Notes under the pieces: model-generated
Told to the model about the DNA's origin: nothing
Databases searched by the model: none
The model's input: only the letters and a program-made list of their open reading frames with translations
Origin: JALOAT01 sp041687015
Lineage (GTDB): Bacteria > Pseudomonadota > Gammaproteobacteria > Thiohalomonadales > Thiohalomonadaceae
DNA length: 64,000 bases
Reading direction: 5' to 3'
Assembly (NCBI GenBank): GCA_041687015.1
Contig: JAWLCT010000008.1
Coordinates: 1-64,000 of the forward strand
Translations under genes and position numbers: made by a program
Shown: in pieces, positions 1 to 8,505 of the stretch
Position numbering within the stretch: the stretch's first letter is position 1
Layout of the letters: every line of letters begins with the position of its first letter

Positions 1-275
1 GGCACTTCGTTCCTTTGTCAGGTGCGGCGGGCTTGTTTCCCGTGAGGGTGTTGTATTCCGCCCGCGCCCGGGTTCGACTTCACCGGGCGTCCGGCCGCCT
101 GAGACGGGTCGATGGTAGCGCGGGTGGGGGGAGGGTGGAAGGGGAGCGTCGCTGTGATGCTGGGTGGTGGGGGCGTTAGAGGGTGTTAGGGCCTCGGTTG
201 TTGCGAGGCTGTCGCGAGGTTGTCGCGAGCGGAAGCTTGCTCCCACACCCCACACACTGGTGGAAAGGAAAATCT
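1..275. other. Window-edge stretch without a convincing gene
   Basis: GC-rich sequence upstream of the first REP element. Two short plus-strand frames are open from the window edge (to about 112 and 180), so the tail of a gene that starts outside the window is possible, but neither reads like a recognisable protein. Nothing else is supported here. Confidence 0.4.
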
Positions 276-340
276 GTAGGAGCGGCCTCAGGCCGCGATG
301 GTTTCTTCACGCGGCAATCGCGGGCTGGGCCCGCTCCTAC
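276..340. repeat. Solo REP element (full unit)
   Basis: A full unit of the family seen around the transposase at 44.9 kb. It starts with GTAGGAGCGGCCTCAGGCC, has the CGCGATGG inner block, and ends with an inverted CGGGCTGGGCCCGCTCCTAC arm. It sits between the window edge and the end of speE, in the intergenic position typical of REP sequences. Confidence 0.85.
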
Positions 341-353
341 AGGGGGGCGCTGG

Positions 354-1208
354 TTATTTCAGCGCTTCTTCCACGAACGCCGGCTGGGCCATGGCGGCGC
401 GGTGGATGGCCGGGGTGTAGTAGCGGGTCTTGAAGGGGCGGTTGGCGGCGTCCTGTTCACGGAATTCGCTCACCGCCTTGTCCTTGGTGGCGACCGTGAC
501 GGTCCACCAGCCGGAGGGGTAGGTGCACTGCTGGAAATGCAGGCTGGCCACGTCCTGGAAGCCCACGGCGCGCGCGGTGGCGTGATAGTGCTTGATGAGT
601 TCCAGGTGGAACAGCGGCGATTCGGACTGACCCACCATCACGCCCGAGGGCGACAGCACGCGGTGGCAGTGGCGGAAGAAGTCTTCCGAGAACAGCACGG
701 CGGCCGGGCCTTCCGGGTCGGAGCCGTCCACGATGATCACGTCGTAGCTGCCGCTGGCGGCGGACTCCACCCAGCGGATGCCGTCCTCGAAGTAGAACTG
801 GGCGCGCGGGTCGCCGTTGGATTCGGTAAGGTCGGGGTAGAACATCTCCGAGACGCGGGTGACGCGCTCGTCGATCTCCACCATGTGCACCTCTTTCACG
901 CCGGGGTGTTTGAGCACTTCGCGCAGGGTGCCGCAATCCCCGCCGCCCACGATGAGCACGCGCTCGGGGTTGTCGTGGGTGAACAGCGCCGGGTGGCTGA
1001 TCATCTCGTGGTAGATGAAGTTGTCGCGGTCGGTGACCATCACCAGGCCGTCGAGGGTGAGCAGCTTGCCGAAGGTTTCGGTCTCGAACACCTCGATGCG
1101 CTGGAAGCGCGACTTTTCCTCGTGCAGCTTGCGCACGAGCTTGAGCGAGATGGCGGATTTCTCGCCGGGCCATTCTTCGGTGAACCAGCCGTCAACCTGG
1201 ATTGTCAT
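354..1208 (-). CDS. speE: Polyamine aminopropyltransferase (spermidine synthase)
   Basis: Transfers an aminopropyl group from decarboxylated SAM to putrescine in the cytoplasm. The 284-residue protein starts MTIQVDGWFTEEW and has the family's usual length. It shows the Rossmann nucleotide-binding stretch LIVGGGDCGTLREVL (GGGDCG where many members have GGGDGG), the acidic HMVEID strand, and the catalytic-region IIVDGSDPEGPA. The TYPSGWW motif near the C terminus is also typical. The start chosen is the ATG before MTIQ; the upstream extension in this frame overlaps speA and has unlikely composition. It is divergent from speA with about 90 bp between the starts, consistent with a shared polyamine control region. 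Confidence 0.95.
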   Translation of the reverse strand: MTIQVDGWFTEEWPGEKSAISLKLVRKLHEEKSRFQRIEVFETETFGKLLTLDGLVMVTDRDNFIYHEMISHPALFTHDNPERVLIVGGGDCGTLREVLKHPGVKEVHMVEIDERVTRVSEMFYPDLTESNGDPRAQFYFEDGIRWVESAASGSYDVIIVDGSDPEGPAAVLFSEDFFRHCHRVLSPSGVMVGQSESPLFHLELIKHYHATARAVGFQDVASLHFQQCTYPSGWWTVTVATKDKAVSEFREQDAANRPFKTRYYTPAIHRAAMAQPAFVEEALK

Positions 1209-1297
1209 GGAAACCACTCCGTCACTTAAGGCCAGGGGAATTGTGGCGTGCGATAATACGTTCCCGCCGCCCCCTTTGCCATTGCAGCGAGACAGAA

Positions 1298-3193
1298 ATG
1301 ACCGCTTCCGCCAAGCCCTGGACCCTCGACCGCGCCCGCGCCGCCTACGGTATCCGCGGCTGGAGTGAGGGTTACTTCGATCTGAACGACCGCGGCGAAC
1401 TGGTGGCGCGCCCGCGCCGGGATGCCGGCGGCCCCGGCATCGCGCTGGTGGACGTGGCCAATGCGGCGCGCGCACAAGGCCTCAGCCTGCCGGTGCTGGT
1501 GCGCTTTGCCGACATCCTGCGCGACCGCGTGGACACCCTGGTGAATGCCTTTACGGACGCCATGGCGGTGGACGGCTACCAGGGTCGCTACACGGCCGTG
1601 TACCCGATCAAGGTGAATCAGCAGCGCTCGGTGGTGGAACAGATCCTTGCCCACGGCGACGACCGTGTGGGCCTGGAGGCGGGCAGCAAGCCCGAACTCA
1701 TGGCGGTGCTCGCCCTGTCGAGGCCCGGCGGGGTGGTGGTGTGCAACGGCTACAAGGATCGCGAGTACATCCGCCTGGCCCTCATCGGCCGTCGGCTCGG
1801 CCACCGCGTGTACATCGTGGTGGAAAAAATGTCGGAGCTGGACCTGGTGATGGAAGAGGCGGCGCGCCTGAACGTGGCTCCTCTGCTCGGCGTGCGTGTG
1901 CGCCTCGCCTCCATCGGCGCCGGCAAATGGCAGAACACCGGCGGCGAGAAGTCAAAGTTCGGTCTGTCCGCCACCCAGGTGCTCGAAGTGGTCGAACGCT
2001 TGCGTAGCGCAGGCCGCATCGACGCCCTGCAACTGCTGCATTTCCACCTGGGCTCCCAGATAGCCAATATTCGCGACATTCAGGCCGGCATCCGCGAGGC
2101 CGCGCGTTTCTATTCCGAAATGCACGCCATGGGCGTGGCCATCCAGGTGGTGGACGTGGGCGGGGGCCTCGGCGTGGACTACGAAGGCAGCCGCTCGCGC
2201 AGCGAATGTTCCATGAACTACAGCGTGAGCGAGTACGCCCACAACGTGGTGCACATCCTGTCCGAGGTGTGTGCCGATCATGGCCTGCCCTGCCCGGATG
2301 TGATCAGCGAGTCGGGCCGCGCCCTCACCGCGCACCATGCGGTGCTGGTGGCCAATGTCACCGACGTGGAATATGCGCCGGACGGCGCCGCGGTGGCGGT
2401 GCCGGGCGAGGACGAACCGGCCGTGCTGCACGATCTCTGGGGCGCCTTGCAGTCATTGCCCGCGCGCTCGGCCATCGAGGCCTACCACGACGCGGTGCAC
2501 GCTGTGGGCGAGGCCCAGTCCATGTACACCCTGGGGCTGCTGTCCCTGGAACAGCGCGCCCGCGCCGAGCGCCTGTATTCCGCCGTCTGTCGGCGGGTGC
2601 GTGACCTGCTCGACCCCAAGGTACGCGCCCACCGCGAGGTGCTGGACGAGCTCAACGACAAGCTGGCCGACAAGTATTTCCTCAATTTCTCCGTGTTCCA
2701 ATCCGTGCCGGACGTGTGGGGCATCGACCAGGTGTTTCCCATCGTACCGCTGCACCGTCTGGCCGAGCCGCCGGACCGCCGCGGCGTGATCCAGGACCTC
2801 ACCTGTGACTCCGACGGCCGCATCGACCACTACGTGGGCCGCGACGGCGTGGAAAGCACCCTGCCCCTGCACGCCTGGCAAAGCGGGGACGATTACCTGC
2901 TTGGCTTCTTCATGGTGGGGGCCTACCAGGAGATCCTCGGCGACATGCATAATCTGTTCGGCGACACCGATTCCGTGAACGTGGTGCTGGACGGTGATGG
3001 TTACCGGCTGGAATCGACCCACCGCGGGGATACCGTGGATGGCCTGCTGCGCTACGTGAGTTTCACGCCCGAGGTGTTGCTCGACGCCTATCGCAGCAAG
3101 GTGGCCCAGGCCGATTTGAGCGAACCGGAGAGAACCCTGTTCATGGACACGCTGGCCGACGGCCTGACCGGCTACACCTACCTGGAAGGCTGA
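1298..3193 (+). CDS. speA: Biosynthetic arginine decarboxylase
   Basis: PLP enzyme converting arginine to agmatine, the first step of the agmatine route to putrescine. The 631-residue protein begins MTASAKPWTLDRARAAYGI and has the N-terminal PLP barrel with the lysine in VYPIKVNQQ (about residue 107), the HFHLGSQI strand and the glycine-rich VDVGGGLGVDY phosphate-binding loop. The C-terminal part carries the CDSDGRID catalytic cysteine motif. Length fits the SpeA family (about 630-660). It is divergent from speE, so the window encodes both ends of a spermidine pathway. No agmatinase or agmatine deiminase is visible here. Confidence 0.96.
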   Translation: MTASAKPWTLDRARAAYGIRGWSEGYFDLNDRGELVARPRRDAGGPGIALVDVANAARAQGLSLPVLVRFADILRDRVDTLVNAFTDAMAVDGYQGRYTAVYPIKVNQQRSVVEQILAHGDDRVGLEAGSKPELMAVLALSRPGGVVVCNGYKDREYIRLALIGRRLGHRVYIVVEKMSELDLVMEEAARLNVAPLLGVRVRLASIGAGKWQNTGGEKSKFGLSATQVLEVVERLRSAGRIDALQLLHFHLGSQIANIRDIQAGIREAARFYSEMHAMGVAIQVVDVGGGLGVDYEGSRSRSECSMNYSVSEYAHNVVHILSEVCADHGLPCPDVISESGRALTAHHAVLVANVTDVEYAPDGAAVAVPGEDEPAVLHDLWGALQSLPARSAIEAYHDAVHAVGEAQSMYTLGLLSLEQRARAERLYSAVCRRVRDLLDPKVRAHREVLDELNDKLADKYFLNFSVFQSVPDVWGIDQVFPIVPLHRLAEPPDRRGVIQDLTCDSDGRIDHYVGRDGVESTLPLHAWQSGDDYLLGFFMVGAYQEILGDMHNLFGDTDSVNVVLDGDGYRLESTHRGDTVDGLLRYVSFTPEVLLDAYRSKVAQADLSEPERTLFMDTLADGLTGYTYLEG

Positions 3194-3232
3194 GAGTTCA
3201 AGACGGTGGCCGGTGCGTCCGATAGCAGGAAA

Positions 3233-3778
3233 ATGGAAAAGGGGACCGCCGTGACCGCCGAGTTCAAGTTTCGCGCCGCCGATGCGTTCGTCTACGTGGA
3301 TACCTATCGGCGGCACATCCTCTATCCCGCGCCGCGTGTCCAGACGGACCTCAATCGCGTGCGCGAACGGCTGCTCGACCCCAACCAGAACCTTTCCCCC
3401 ACCCGCCTGTACGCCGAATTGCGTGCCGTCGAGCATGCGCTCGCCTTCGTGACCAAGCGTGAAGAACCGGGTCTGGTGCTGCTCGGCGAGGGGGAGGGGG
3501 AAGGGGACATGCCGGTGGCAGCGGCCAACGGCCCCGGCAAATCGGCCAAGCAACTCGCCCACGACCTGCGGCTGTGTGAGGAACACGCTGAAACGCTTGA
3601 GCTGTCGCTGAAGCAGTCCAAGCAGCGGGAGCATGAGCTGGCGGCCGAACTCCAGTCGCGCGAGCAGTACATCGAACGCCTGAAGCTGCGCCTGGAGACC
3701 AACCAGTCGACCATCACGGTGCTGTCCGCGACCCTCGCCGTCATGGTGCTGGTACTGGTGCTGGTGCTGTTTCTTTAG
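3233..3778 (+). CDS. Coiled-coil protein with C-terminal membrane anchor
   Basis: Family not recognised. The 181-residue protein starts at an ATG preceded by AGGA; a GTG at 3206 is a weaker alternative. Residues from about 110 to 155 form a strongly charged heptad-like coiled coil (AHDLRLCEEHAETLELSLKQ and onward). The protein ends in a single hydrophobic helix rich in V and L with no residues after it, the pattern of a tail-anchored inner-membrane protein whose body stays in the cytoplasm. It lies 39 bp after speA and may be cotranscribed. It is followed by a bidirectional terminator. No function is assigned. Confidence 0.7.
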   Translation: MEKGTAVTAEFKFRAADAFVYVDTYRRHILYPAPRVQTDLNRVRERLLDPNQNLSPTRLYAELRAVEHALAFVTKREEPGLVLLGEGEGEGDMPVAAANGPGKSAKQLAHDLRLCEEHAETLELSLKQSKQREHELAAELQSREQYIERLKLRLETNQSTITVLSATLAVMVLVLVLVLFL

Positions 3779-3810
3779 ATTCGCTGCAACTTCTGGCGCG
3801 TCACACAATA

Positions 3811-3833
3811 AAAAAGGGCTTCCTGCCCTTTTT
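3811..3833. terminator. Bidirectional intrinsic terminator
   Basis: A perfect 9-bp stem, AAAAAGGGC against GCCCTTTTT, closes a 5-base loop. The A-tract and T-tract make it usable on both strands. It lies between the convergent ends of the coiled-coil gene (3778) and the barrel gene (3855). Confidence 0.9.
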
Positions 3834-3854
3834 CTGCGTCTTCCTGCGCAGTGC

Positions 3855-4373
3855 TCAGAATTTGAACTGCACGCCGGCCGACACGTGGTTGAGGTCATCA
3901 CCCACCCGGGTGAACTCGGCGATGACATTCATGCGCGGGCTAAGGTCATAAAGGCCGCCGACCCCGAAACTGACATTGAACTCGTCATCGTCATCCACGT
4001 CGACACCGGGATCGGTATCCACGTCGATGTTCCGGTAAACCCCCCCCAGCCTGCCGCGCAGTGCGAAGTCCTGGCCCATGGGCAGGACGTAGACACCATA
4101 CGCGCCCGCTGTCCAATAGGTCGCTTCGGCCCCGGTCGCATCGGCTTTGCTCAGGCTGGTGGTGAGCTCGCCCTCCACGGAAAAGTTGGGGGTGAAGGTC
4201 TTGCCGGCCGCGATTACCAGTGCCAGCGCATTGTCGAAGTCCTCCAGGTCGGACCATGCCAGCTGGGTGGTCACGTAATCGACGATCTGGCCGCCGGTCT
4301 GCTGTGCCAGGGCCGGTGCTGCACTAAGGCCGAGCACTGCACTTGAAGCAAGGACGATCAAGGGCTTTTTCAT
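3855..4373 (-). CDS. Small outer-membrane beta-barrel protein
   Basis: A 172-residue precursor with a clear Sec signal peptide (MKKPLIVLASSAVLGLSAAPALA, cleavage near residue 24). The mature part alternates hydrophobic and polar residues and ends in the aromatic SAGVQFKF, the pattern of the terminal strand recognised by the BAM machinery. An acidic run, DTDPGVDVDDDDE, probably lies in an outer loop. It resembles the next gene (4605-5126) in plan and wording: VDYV.TQLA, D-L-E-D-FDNALALV, and the same H(V/L)SAGVQ ending. The pair therefore looks like a tandem duplication. The substrate or role is unknown. Confidence 0.75.
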   Translation of the reverse strand: MKKPLIVLASSAVLGLSAAPALAQQTGGQIVDYVTTQLAWSDLEDFDNALALVIAAGKTFTPNFSVEGELTTSLSKADATGAEATYWTAGAYGVYVLPMGQDFALRGRLGGVYRNIDVDTDPGVDVDDDDEFNVSFGVGGLYDLSPRMNVIAEFTRVGDDLNHVSAGVQFKF

Positions 4374-4566
4374 AGGGCTCTCCTCGCTGGGGTTCCATGC
4401 GATGCACCTACGAGTGAGCGTAGCGAGGTGGGTGAGGGCCCACTATGGCGGAAATGGTGGAGCGGGCGTGCGTTGACTGGCGAGACCGGCTCATCAAGGA
4501 GGCGAGGCCGGCCCCGTCCGGTGCTCTAACAAGCGTTGGCGTCTTCTTGGGTGAAACCCGCAGCCA

Positions 4567-4590
4567 GGGCGAGGCATCCCTGCCTCGCCC
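4567..4590. terminator. Hairpin after the second barrel gene
   Basis: A 10-bp perfect inverted repeat, GGGCGAGGCA against TGCCTCGCCC, around a TCCC loop. It lies 15 bp past the stop of the minus-strand barrel gene. There is no T-tract, so it may be a terminator or an RNA-stabilising hairpin. Confidence 0.55.
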
Positions 4591-4604
4591 GCGGATACCA
4601 TGGC

Positions 4605-5126
4605 TTAGAAGTGCACCTGTACACCGGCCGAGAGGTGATTCAGGCCCACATCCTCGCCCGGCTGATCGATCTCGCCCAGGTAGGTGAATTCACCGATGAA
4701 GGACATGTTGGCAGCGAAGCGGTAGCCCACGCCCAGGCCGAAGGTGAGACCGAAATCATCCTCGTCCTCGCCGCCCGCATAGGCCTTCAACATGCGCAGG
4801 CCGCCGCGCACGCGGCCGCTCAGGCGGTCGTCGAGCGGGAAGCTCATGACCGCGTAACCGCCCAGGGTCCAGTAGGAGAGGCTGACGCCGCGTTCCTCGG
4901 CCGCGTTGATGGTGTCGGTGAATTCCACTTCCACGGCGAAATTCTGCGCCACGTTGGGCAGGCGCTTGCCTGCGGTAAGTACCAGGGCGAACGGGTCGTC
5001 GAGATCCTCGACCAGGCCGAGGGCCAACTGCGCGTTCACGTAGTCCACCGGTGCTTGCTGGGCGGCGGCGAGCGGGCTGGCGGCAAGCAGGCCGGCAGCG
5101 ATCAGCGGCTTGATAGGGAACTTCAT
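4605..5126 (-). CDS. Small outer-membrane beta-barrel protein (paralogue)
   Basis: A 173-residue precursor starting MKFPIKPLIAAGLLAASPLA, with signal cleavage after AAA near residue 20. An upstream in-frame start exists, but the chosen ATG has an AGGAG ribosome site. The mature region is a predicted beta-rich barrel ending LSAGVQVHF, with an acidic GGEDEDDF loop. It shares the order of motifs with the neighbouring barrel at 3855-4373 (DYVNAQLALGLVEDLDDPFA against the equivalent there). The two probably arose by duplication and may be alternative surface barrels. No ligand can be inferred. Confidence 0.75.
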   Translation of the reverse strand: MKFPIKPLIAAGLLAASPLAAAQQAPVDYVNAQLALGLVEDLDDPFALVLTAGKRLPNVAQNFAVEVEFTDTINAAEERGVSLSYWTLGGYAVMSFPLDDRLSGRVRGGLRMLKAYAGGEDEDDFGLTFGLGVGYRFAANMSFIGEFTYLGEIDQPGEDVGLNHLSAGVQVHF

Positions 5127-5181
5127 GGGGTGCTGCTCCTTGTTGTTTCGTTGGTTCGCGGGGAACAAAAGCGCGACGGTA

Positions 5182-5769
5182 TCAGGAACGCGTCTTGAGG
5201 GTCATGAATTCGATCCCGTTTTCACGAAGTGTTTGGCGCACGCGGTTCAGGCGTTCCAGATCCTCGAAGGGTCCGATGCGCACGCGATGAAACGTGGTCG
5301 CTTCCACGCTGACCGCCTGCACGGCGGACACGATACCCAGCATGGCCAGCTCCGCCTTGCGCGTGTCGGCATCGCGCGCGTTGCGGAAGGAGCCGACCTG
5401 AAGAAGGTAAGTGCCGGGTGTATTCACCGCCTGCACGGGCTTTTCACGCGGCGGATTGCGCTCTTCGGGCACCTCCACCTCGAATTCCGGGAGGATGGTG
5501 TAGAAGTCGTAGCTGAGCGGTTTCTTTCCGGCGGGGACCTCCGCCTCTGCGGCCGGCGCCGCGGGTTTGGGCGCCGGTTTGGCGGCGGCGCGCGGCGTTT
5601 CCCGCACCGCGCTGCGGGCGGTCGGTGCCGGGCCCGGATCGCGTTCGTTCAGGTACACCAAAAAGGCCACGAACAGGCCCACGGTGAGGCCCGCCAGCAG
5701 CCATACCCAGCCCGGTGCGACGGGTTTTTTCCGCCGCGCCGGTGCCCGACGCTTGTAGTCACGCGCCAT
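5182..5769 (-). CDS. SPOR-domain cell-division protein, FtsN-like
   Basis: A 195-residue bitopic protein with a short basic cytoplasmic head (MARDYKRRAPARRKK), one membrane helix (about residues 18-38, GWVWLLAGLTVGLFVAFLVY), a Pro/Ala-rich periplasmic linker, and a C-terminal SPOR domain (about 118-195, starting YLLQVGSFRNARDADTRKAE). SPOR domains bind denuded peptidoglycan at the septum. The start codon follows the argS stop directly, and the argS-SPOR order is common in gammaproteobacteria, where the second gene is often called ftsN. No hslVU follows here. Confidence 0.85.
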   Translation of the reverse strand: MARDYKRRAPARRKKPVAPGWVWLLAGLTVGLFVAFLVYLNERDPGPAPTARSAVRETPRAAAKPAPKPAAPAAEAEVPAGKKPLSYDFYTILPEFEVEVPEERNPPREKPVQAVNTPGTYLLQVGSFRNARDADTRKAELAMLGIVSAVQAVSVEATTFHRVRIGPFEDLERLNRVRQTLRENGIEFMTLKTRS

Positions 5770-7530
5770 CTACATGCTCTCGGGGGCATTGACCCCGAGC
5801 AGACCGAGGCCGTTGGCGATGACCTGGCGGGTGGCCGAGATCAGCGCCAGGCGCGCGTCGCGCAAGCCGGCGGCATCCACCAGGAACTGATGGGCGTTGT
5901 AGTAGGTGTGGAAGTCGTTGGCCAGTTCGCGCAGGTAATGGGCGAGCTGGTGCGGCTCGTGGGCGAGCGCCGCCCCCTCCACCACCTCCGGGTAACGGCC
6001 GAGGCGGTTGAACAGCGCCTGCTCGTGATCTTCCGTGAGCAGGTGCAGGTGCGCGAGACCGGCCGACGGGTCGTAGGAATAACCCTTTTCCGTCATCTGC
6101 CGCATCACCGAGCAAATGCGCGCATGGGCGTACTGGATGTAGTACACCGGGTTGTCGTTGCTCTGGGATTTCGCCAAATCCAGGTCGAAGTCCATGTGCT
6201 GTTCGCATTTGCGCATCACGTAGAAGAAGCGCGCCGCGTCGTTGCCCACCTCGTTGCGCAACTCGCGCAGGGTGACGAAGGAGCCGGAACGGGTGGACAT
6301 CTGCACGCGCTCGCCGCCGCGGTAGAGGATGGCGAATTGCACCAGCAGCACGTCCAGTTTGGCCGCGTCCTGGCCCATGGCCTGCAGGGCGGCCTTCACG
6401 CGCGGCACATAGCCGTGGTGATCGGCGCCCCACACGTCGATGACGCGGTCGAAGCCGCGCTCGAACTTCTCCATGTGGTAGGCGATGTCCGAAGCGAAAT
6501 AGGTCTTCACGCCGTTGTCGCGCACCACCACGCGGTCCTTCTCGTCACCAAATTCGGTGGAACGGAACCACTTGGCGCCTTCCTTCTCGTAGATGTATCC
6601 GGCCTTCTCCAACTTGGCGATGGCGCGATCCACGGCGCCGCTTTGCACCAGTGAGCGCTCCGAGTACCACTCCTGATAGGCCACGCCGAATTCTTCCAGA
6701 TCCTGGCGAATGTCGTTGGTGATGACCTCCAGGCCCTTGTCGAACACCACGCGGTAGTTGTCTTCGCCCAGCAGTTCCTTGGCACGCGCCACGATGGCGT
6801 CGATGTGTTCTTCCTTGTCGCCGCCCTGGGGCTCGTCGGGCGGCAGGTCTTGGAACACCACGGCGGCGGCATGGTGGAAGGCATGGCCGTGCTCGTTGCG
6901 CAGCGCGGCGGCGATGTCCCACACGTAGTCGTCGCTCTTGTAGCCGTTGGAGGGGAATTGCAGTTCCTCGCCGCCCAGTTCCAGGTAGCGCAGCCAGATG
7001 CTGGCGGCGAGGATGTCCATCTGCCGGCCGGCGTCGTTGATGTAGTACTCGCGGTGCACGCGAAAGCCCGCCGCCGCCAGCAGGTCGGCGACGGTGGCGC
7101 CGTAGGCCGCGCCGCGGCCGTGGCCCACGTGCAGCGGCCCCGTGGGGTTGGCGGACACGAACTCCACCTGCACGTACTGGCCGTTACCCGCGGTGGAATG
7201 GCCGAAGGCCTCGCCGGCCTCCAGCACCTCGCCCACCACGGCACGCACCGCCTCGGGGCTCATGGTGAAGTTGATGAACCCGGGGCCGGCGATCTCGACC
7301 TTGGCCACCTGGGCCGAGGCCGGCAGACGCGCGACGATCAGCTCCGCCAGGTCGCGCGGCTTGCGGCCCAGGCGCTTGGCCAGCGGCATGGCCACGTTGC
7401 AGGCGAAATCGCCGAAGCGTGTGTCGCGGGTGCGCTCGATGACGATGTCGGGCTGTTCGCCGCCCAGTTCGCCGGATTGCTGGAGGGAGGCCAGCGCGGC
7501 CTGGATGAGTTCGGTCAGATGCCTTTTCAA
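5770..7530 (-). CDS. argS: Arginyl-tRNA synthetase
   Basis: Class I synthetase charging tRNA-Arg, 586 residues as expected. It has the N-terminal Add-1 domain, the HIGH-type signature in NPTGPLHVGHGRGA (about residues 120-135), the VWGADHHGYVPRVKAA active-site strand, and the degenerate KMSKS equivalent VQMSTRSGSF. The C-terminal anticodon-binding helical domain runs from YYIQYAHARICSV to the end. It is the first gene of a two-gene unit with the SPOR protein. Confidence 0.98.
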   Translation of the reverse strand: MKRHLTELIQAALASLQQSGELGGEQPDIVIERTRDTRFGDFACNVAMPLAKRLGRKPRDLAELIVARLPASAQVAKVEIAGPGFINFTMSPEAVRAVVGEVLEAGEAFGHSTAGNGQYVQVEFVSANPTGPLHVGHGRGAAYGATVADLLAAAGFRVHREYYINDAGRQMDILAASIWLRYLELGGEELQFPSNGYKSDDYVWDIAAALRNEHGHAFHHAAAVVFQDLPPDEPQGGDKEEHIDAIVARAKELLGEDNYRVVFDKGLEVITNDIRQDLEEFGVAYQEWYSERSLVQSGAVDRAIAKLEKAGYIYEKEGAKWFRSTEFGDEKDRVVVRDNGVKTYFASDIAYHMEKFERGFDRVIDVWGADHHGYVPRVKAALQAMGQDAAKLDVLLVQFAILYRGGERVQMSTRSGSFVTLRELRNEVGNDAARFFYVMRKCEQHMDFDLDLAKSQSNDNPVYYIQYAHARICSVMRQMTEKGYSYDPSAGLAHLHLLTEDHEQALFNRLGRYPEVVEGAALAHEPHQLAHYLRELANDFHTYYNAHQFLVDAAGLRDARLALISATRQVIANGLGLLGVNAPESM

Positions 7531-7761
7531 GGATCAACCCTTCTGGTCTGCGGAACCGGTAATTCTACGATTACGGGGCGCCGGGCAAAAGGCGCGCGTG
7601 AGACAGAAAGGCAAGTAGACCACGGGGGACACGGGGAGCACGGGGGTTTTTGTGTGCCGTCGATCACAGCTCCACGTCATTGCACACACGTCTGCCATCG
7701 ATTGCACCTGGACGGCGTTCCAGCCGATCCCTAACGAAACGATCAACCGGGTGCGCGCGCT

Positions 7762-8502
7762 TCAAAGCGGCAGGCGTCCGTCCATGTGGAAAAGGGTCGC
7801 GGCGAAGCACTGGGTGTGGCGCGTCGCTGCGTTCAGAAAGGTGACTTGTTCGCCGTCCACGTCACACCACCACTCTTCGGTGTACGCAGGACGCGTGGCG
7901 GCCAGTGCCGAAGGGGTGAACAGGGCCACGTTGACGCCGCCTTCCGGGCAGCGCGCCGATGGAAACTCGAAGGCCTCGATGCCCGCCTCGCGCATGGCGG
8001 CGCCCAGGGTCTGGGTTGCTGTGTAGTCAGCCGGGTGGGTCAAGGTGGCGTGGTGGGCAGCGCAGAGCGGGTCCTGCAGGCGCAGCCCGCGCCCGGTGGC
8101 ATAGGGCGCCTGGAACAGTGTGTGCCGCGTGCGGATGCGCCGGGGCGGCGGGCTCGCCATGCCGTGCCAGAACAACAGGCGATACCAGGCACATTCCGCC
8201 AGGCAGGTGTGCGCGCTCAACGAGCCGTAGAAAAGCGAGGGTTCGTGGCGCCGCCCGTAGCGCGAGCCGTGGCGCAGGGGCGGATAGCGGAAGGGCGTGG
8301 CGAGCAGGTAATGCAGGCCGTGGGTGTTCTGGGGACGCGGCGGCTTGGTGGCCTCCAGCATATCCTCGAGCACGCTCTGCTCATCCAGGGAATCCACCAG
8401 CCCCAGGGTTGCCACCTGCTCCTGGCTTTCCACGATGCGGTACAGCTCGCCGGCGATGCGGCCGACAACGGCTTCCAGGCCGCAACCTTCCCACAACCCC
8501 AC
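7762..8502 (-). CDS. RES-domain toxin of a Xre-RES pair
   Basis: A 246-residue protein with the RES fold, an ADP-ribosyltransferase-like family whose characterised members deplete NAD+. The signature residues are present: Arg in the FRYPPLRHGSRYG segment, Glu in YGSLSAHTCLAECAWYR, and Ser in EFPSARCPEGG. It starts at a GTG only 3 nt after the stop of the upstream antitoxin gene, so translation is probably coupled. The gene order antitoxin then toxin and the protein lengths match known Xre-RES modules. NAD+ breakdown by this particular protein is inferred from the family. Confidence 0.85.
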   Translation of the reverse strand: MGLWEGCGLEAVVGRIAGELYRIVESQEQVATLGLVDSLDEQSVLEDMLEATKPPRPQNTHGLHYLLATPFRYPPLRHGSRYGRRHEPSLFYGSLSAHTCLAECAWYRLLFWHGMASPPPRRIRTRHTLFQAPYATGRGLRLQDPLCAAHHATLTHPADYTATQTLGAAMREAGIEAFEFPSARCPEGGVNVALFTPSALAATRPAYTEEWWCDVDGEQVTFLNAATRHTQCFAATLFHMDGRLPL

Positions 8503-8505
8503 GCG

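Noticed and set aside
2453..3928. Long minus-strand frame across speA and the following gene
   Set aside because: It is a shadow of high-GC codon bias in speA; histidine- and arginine-rich with no known domain.
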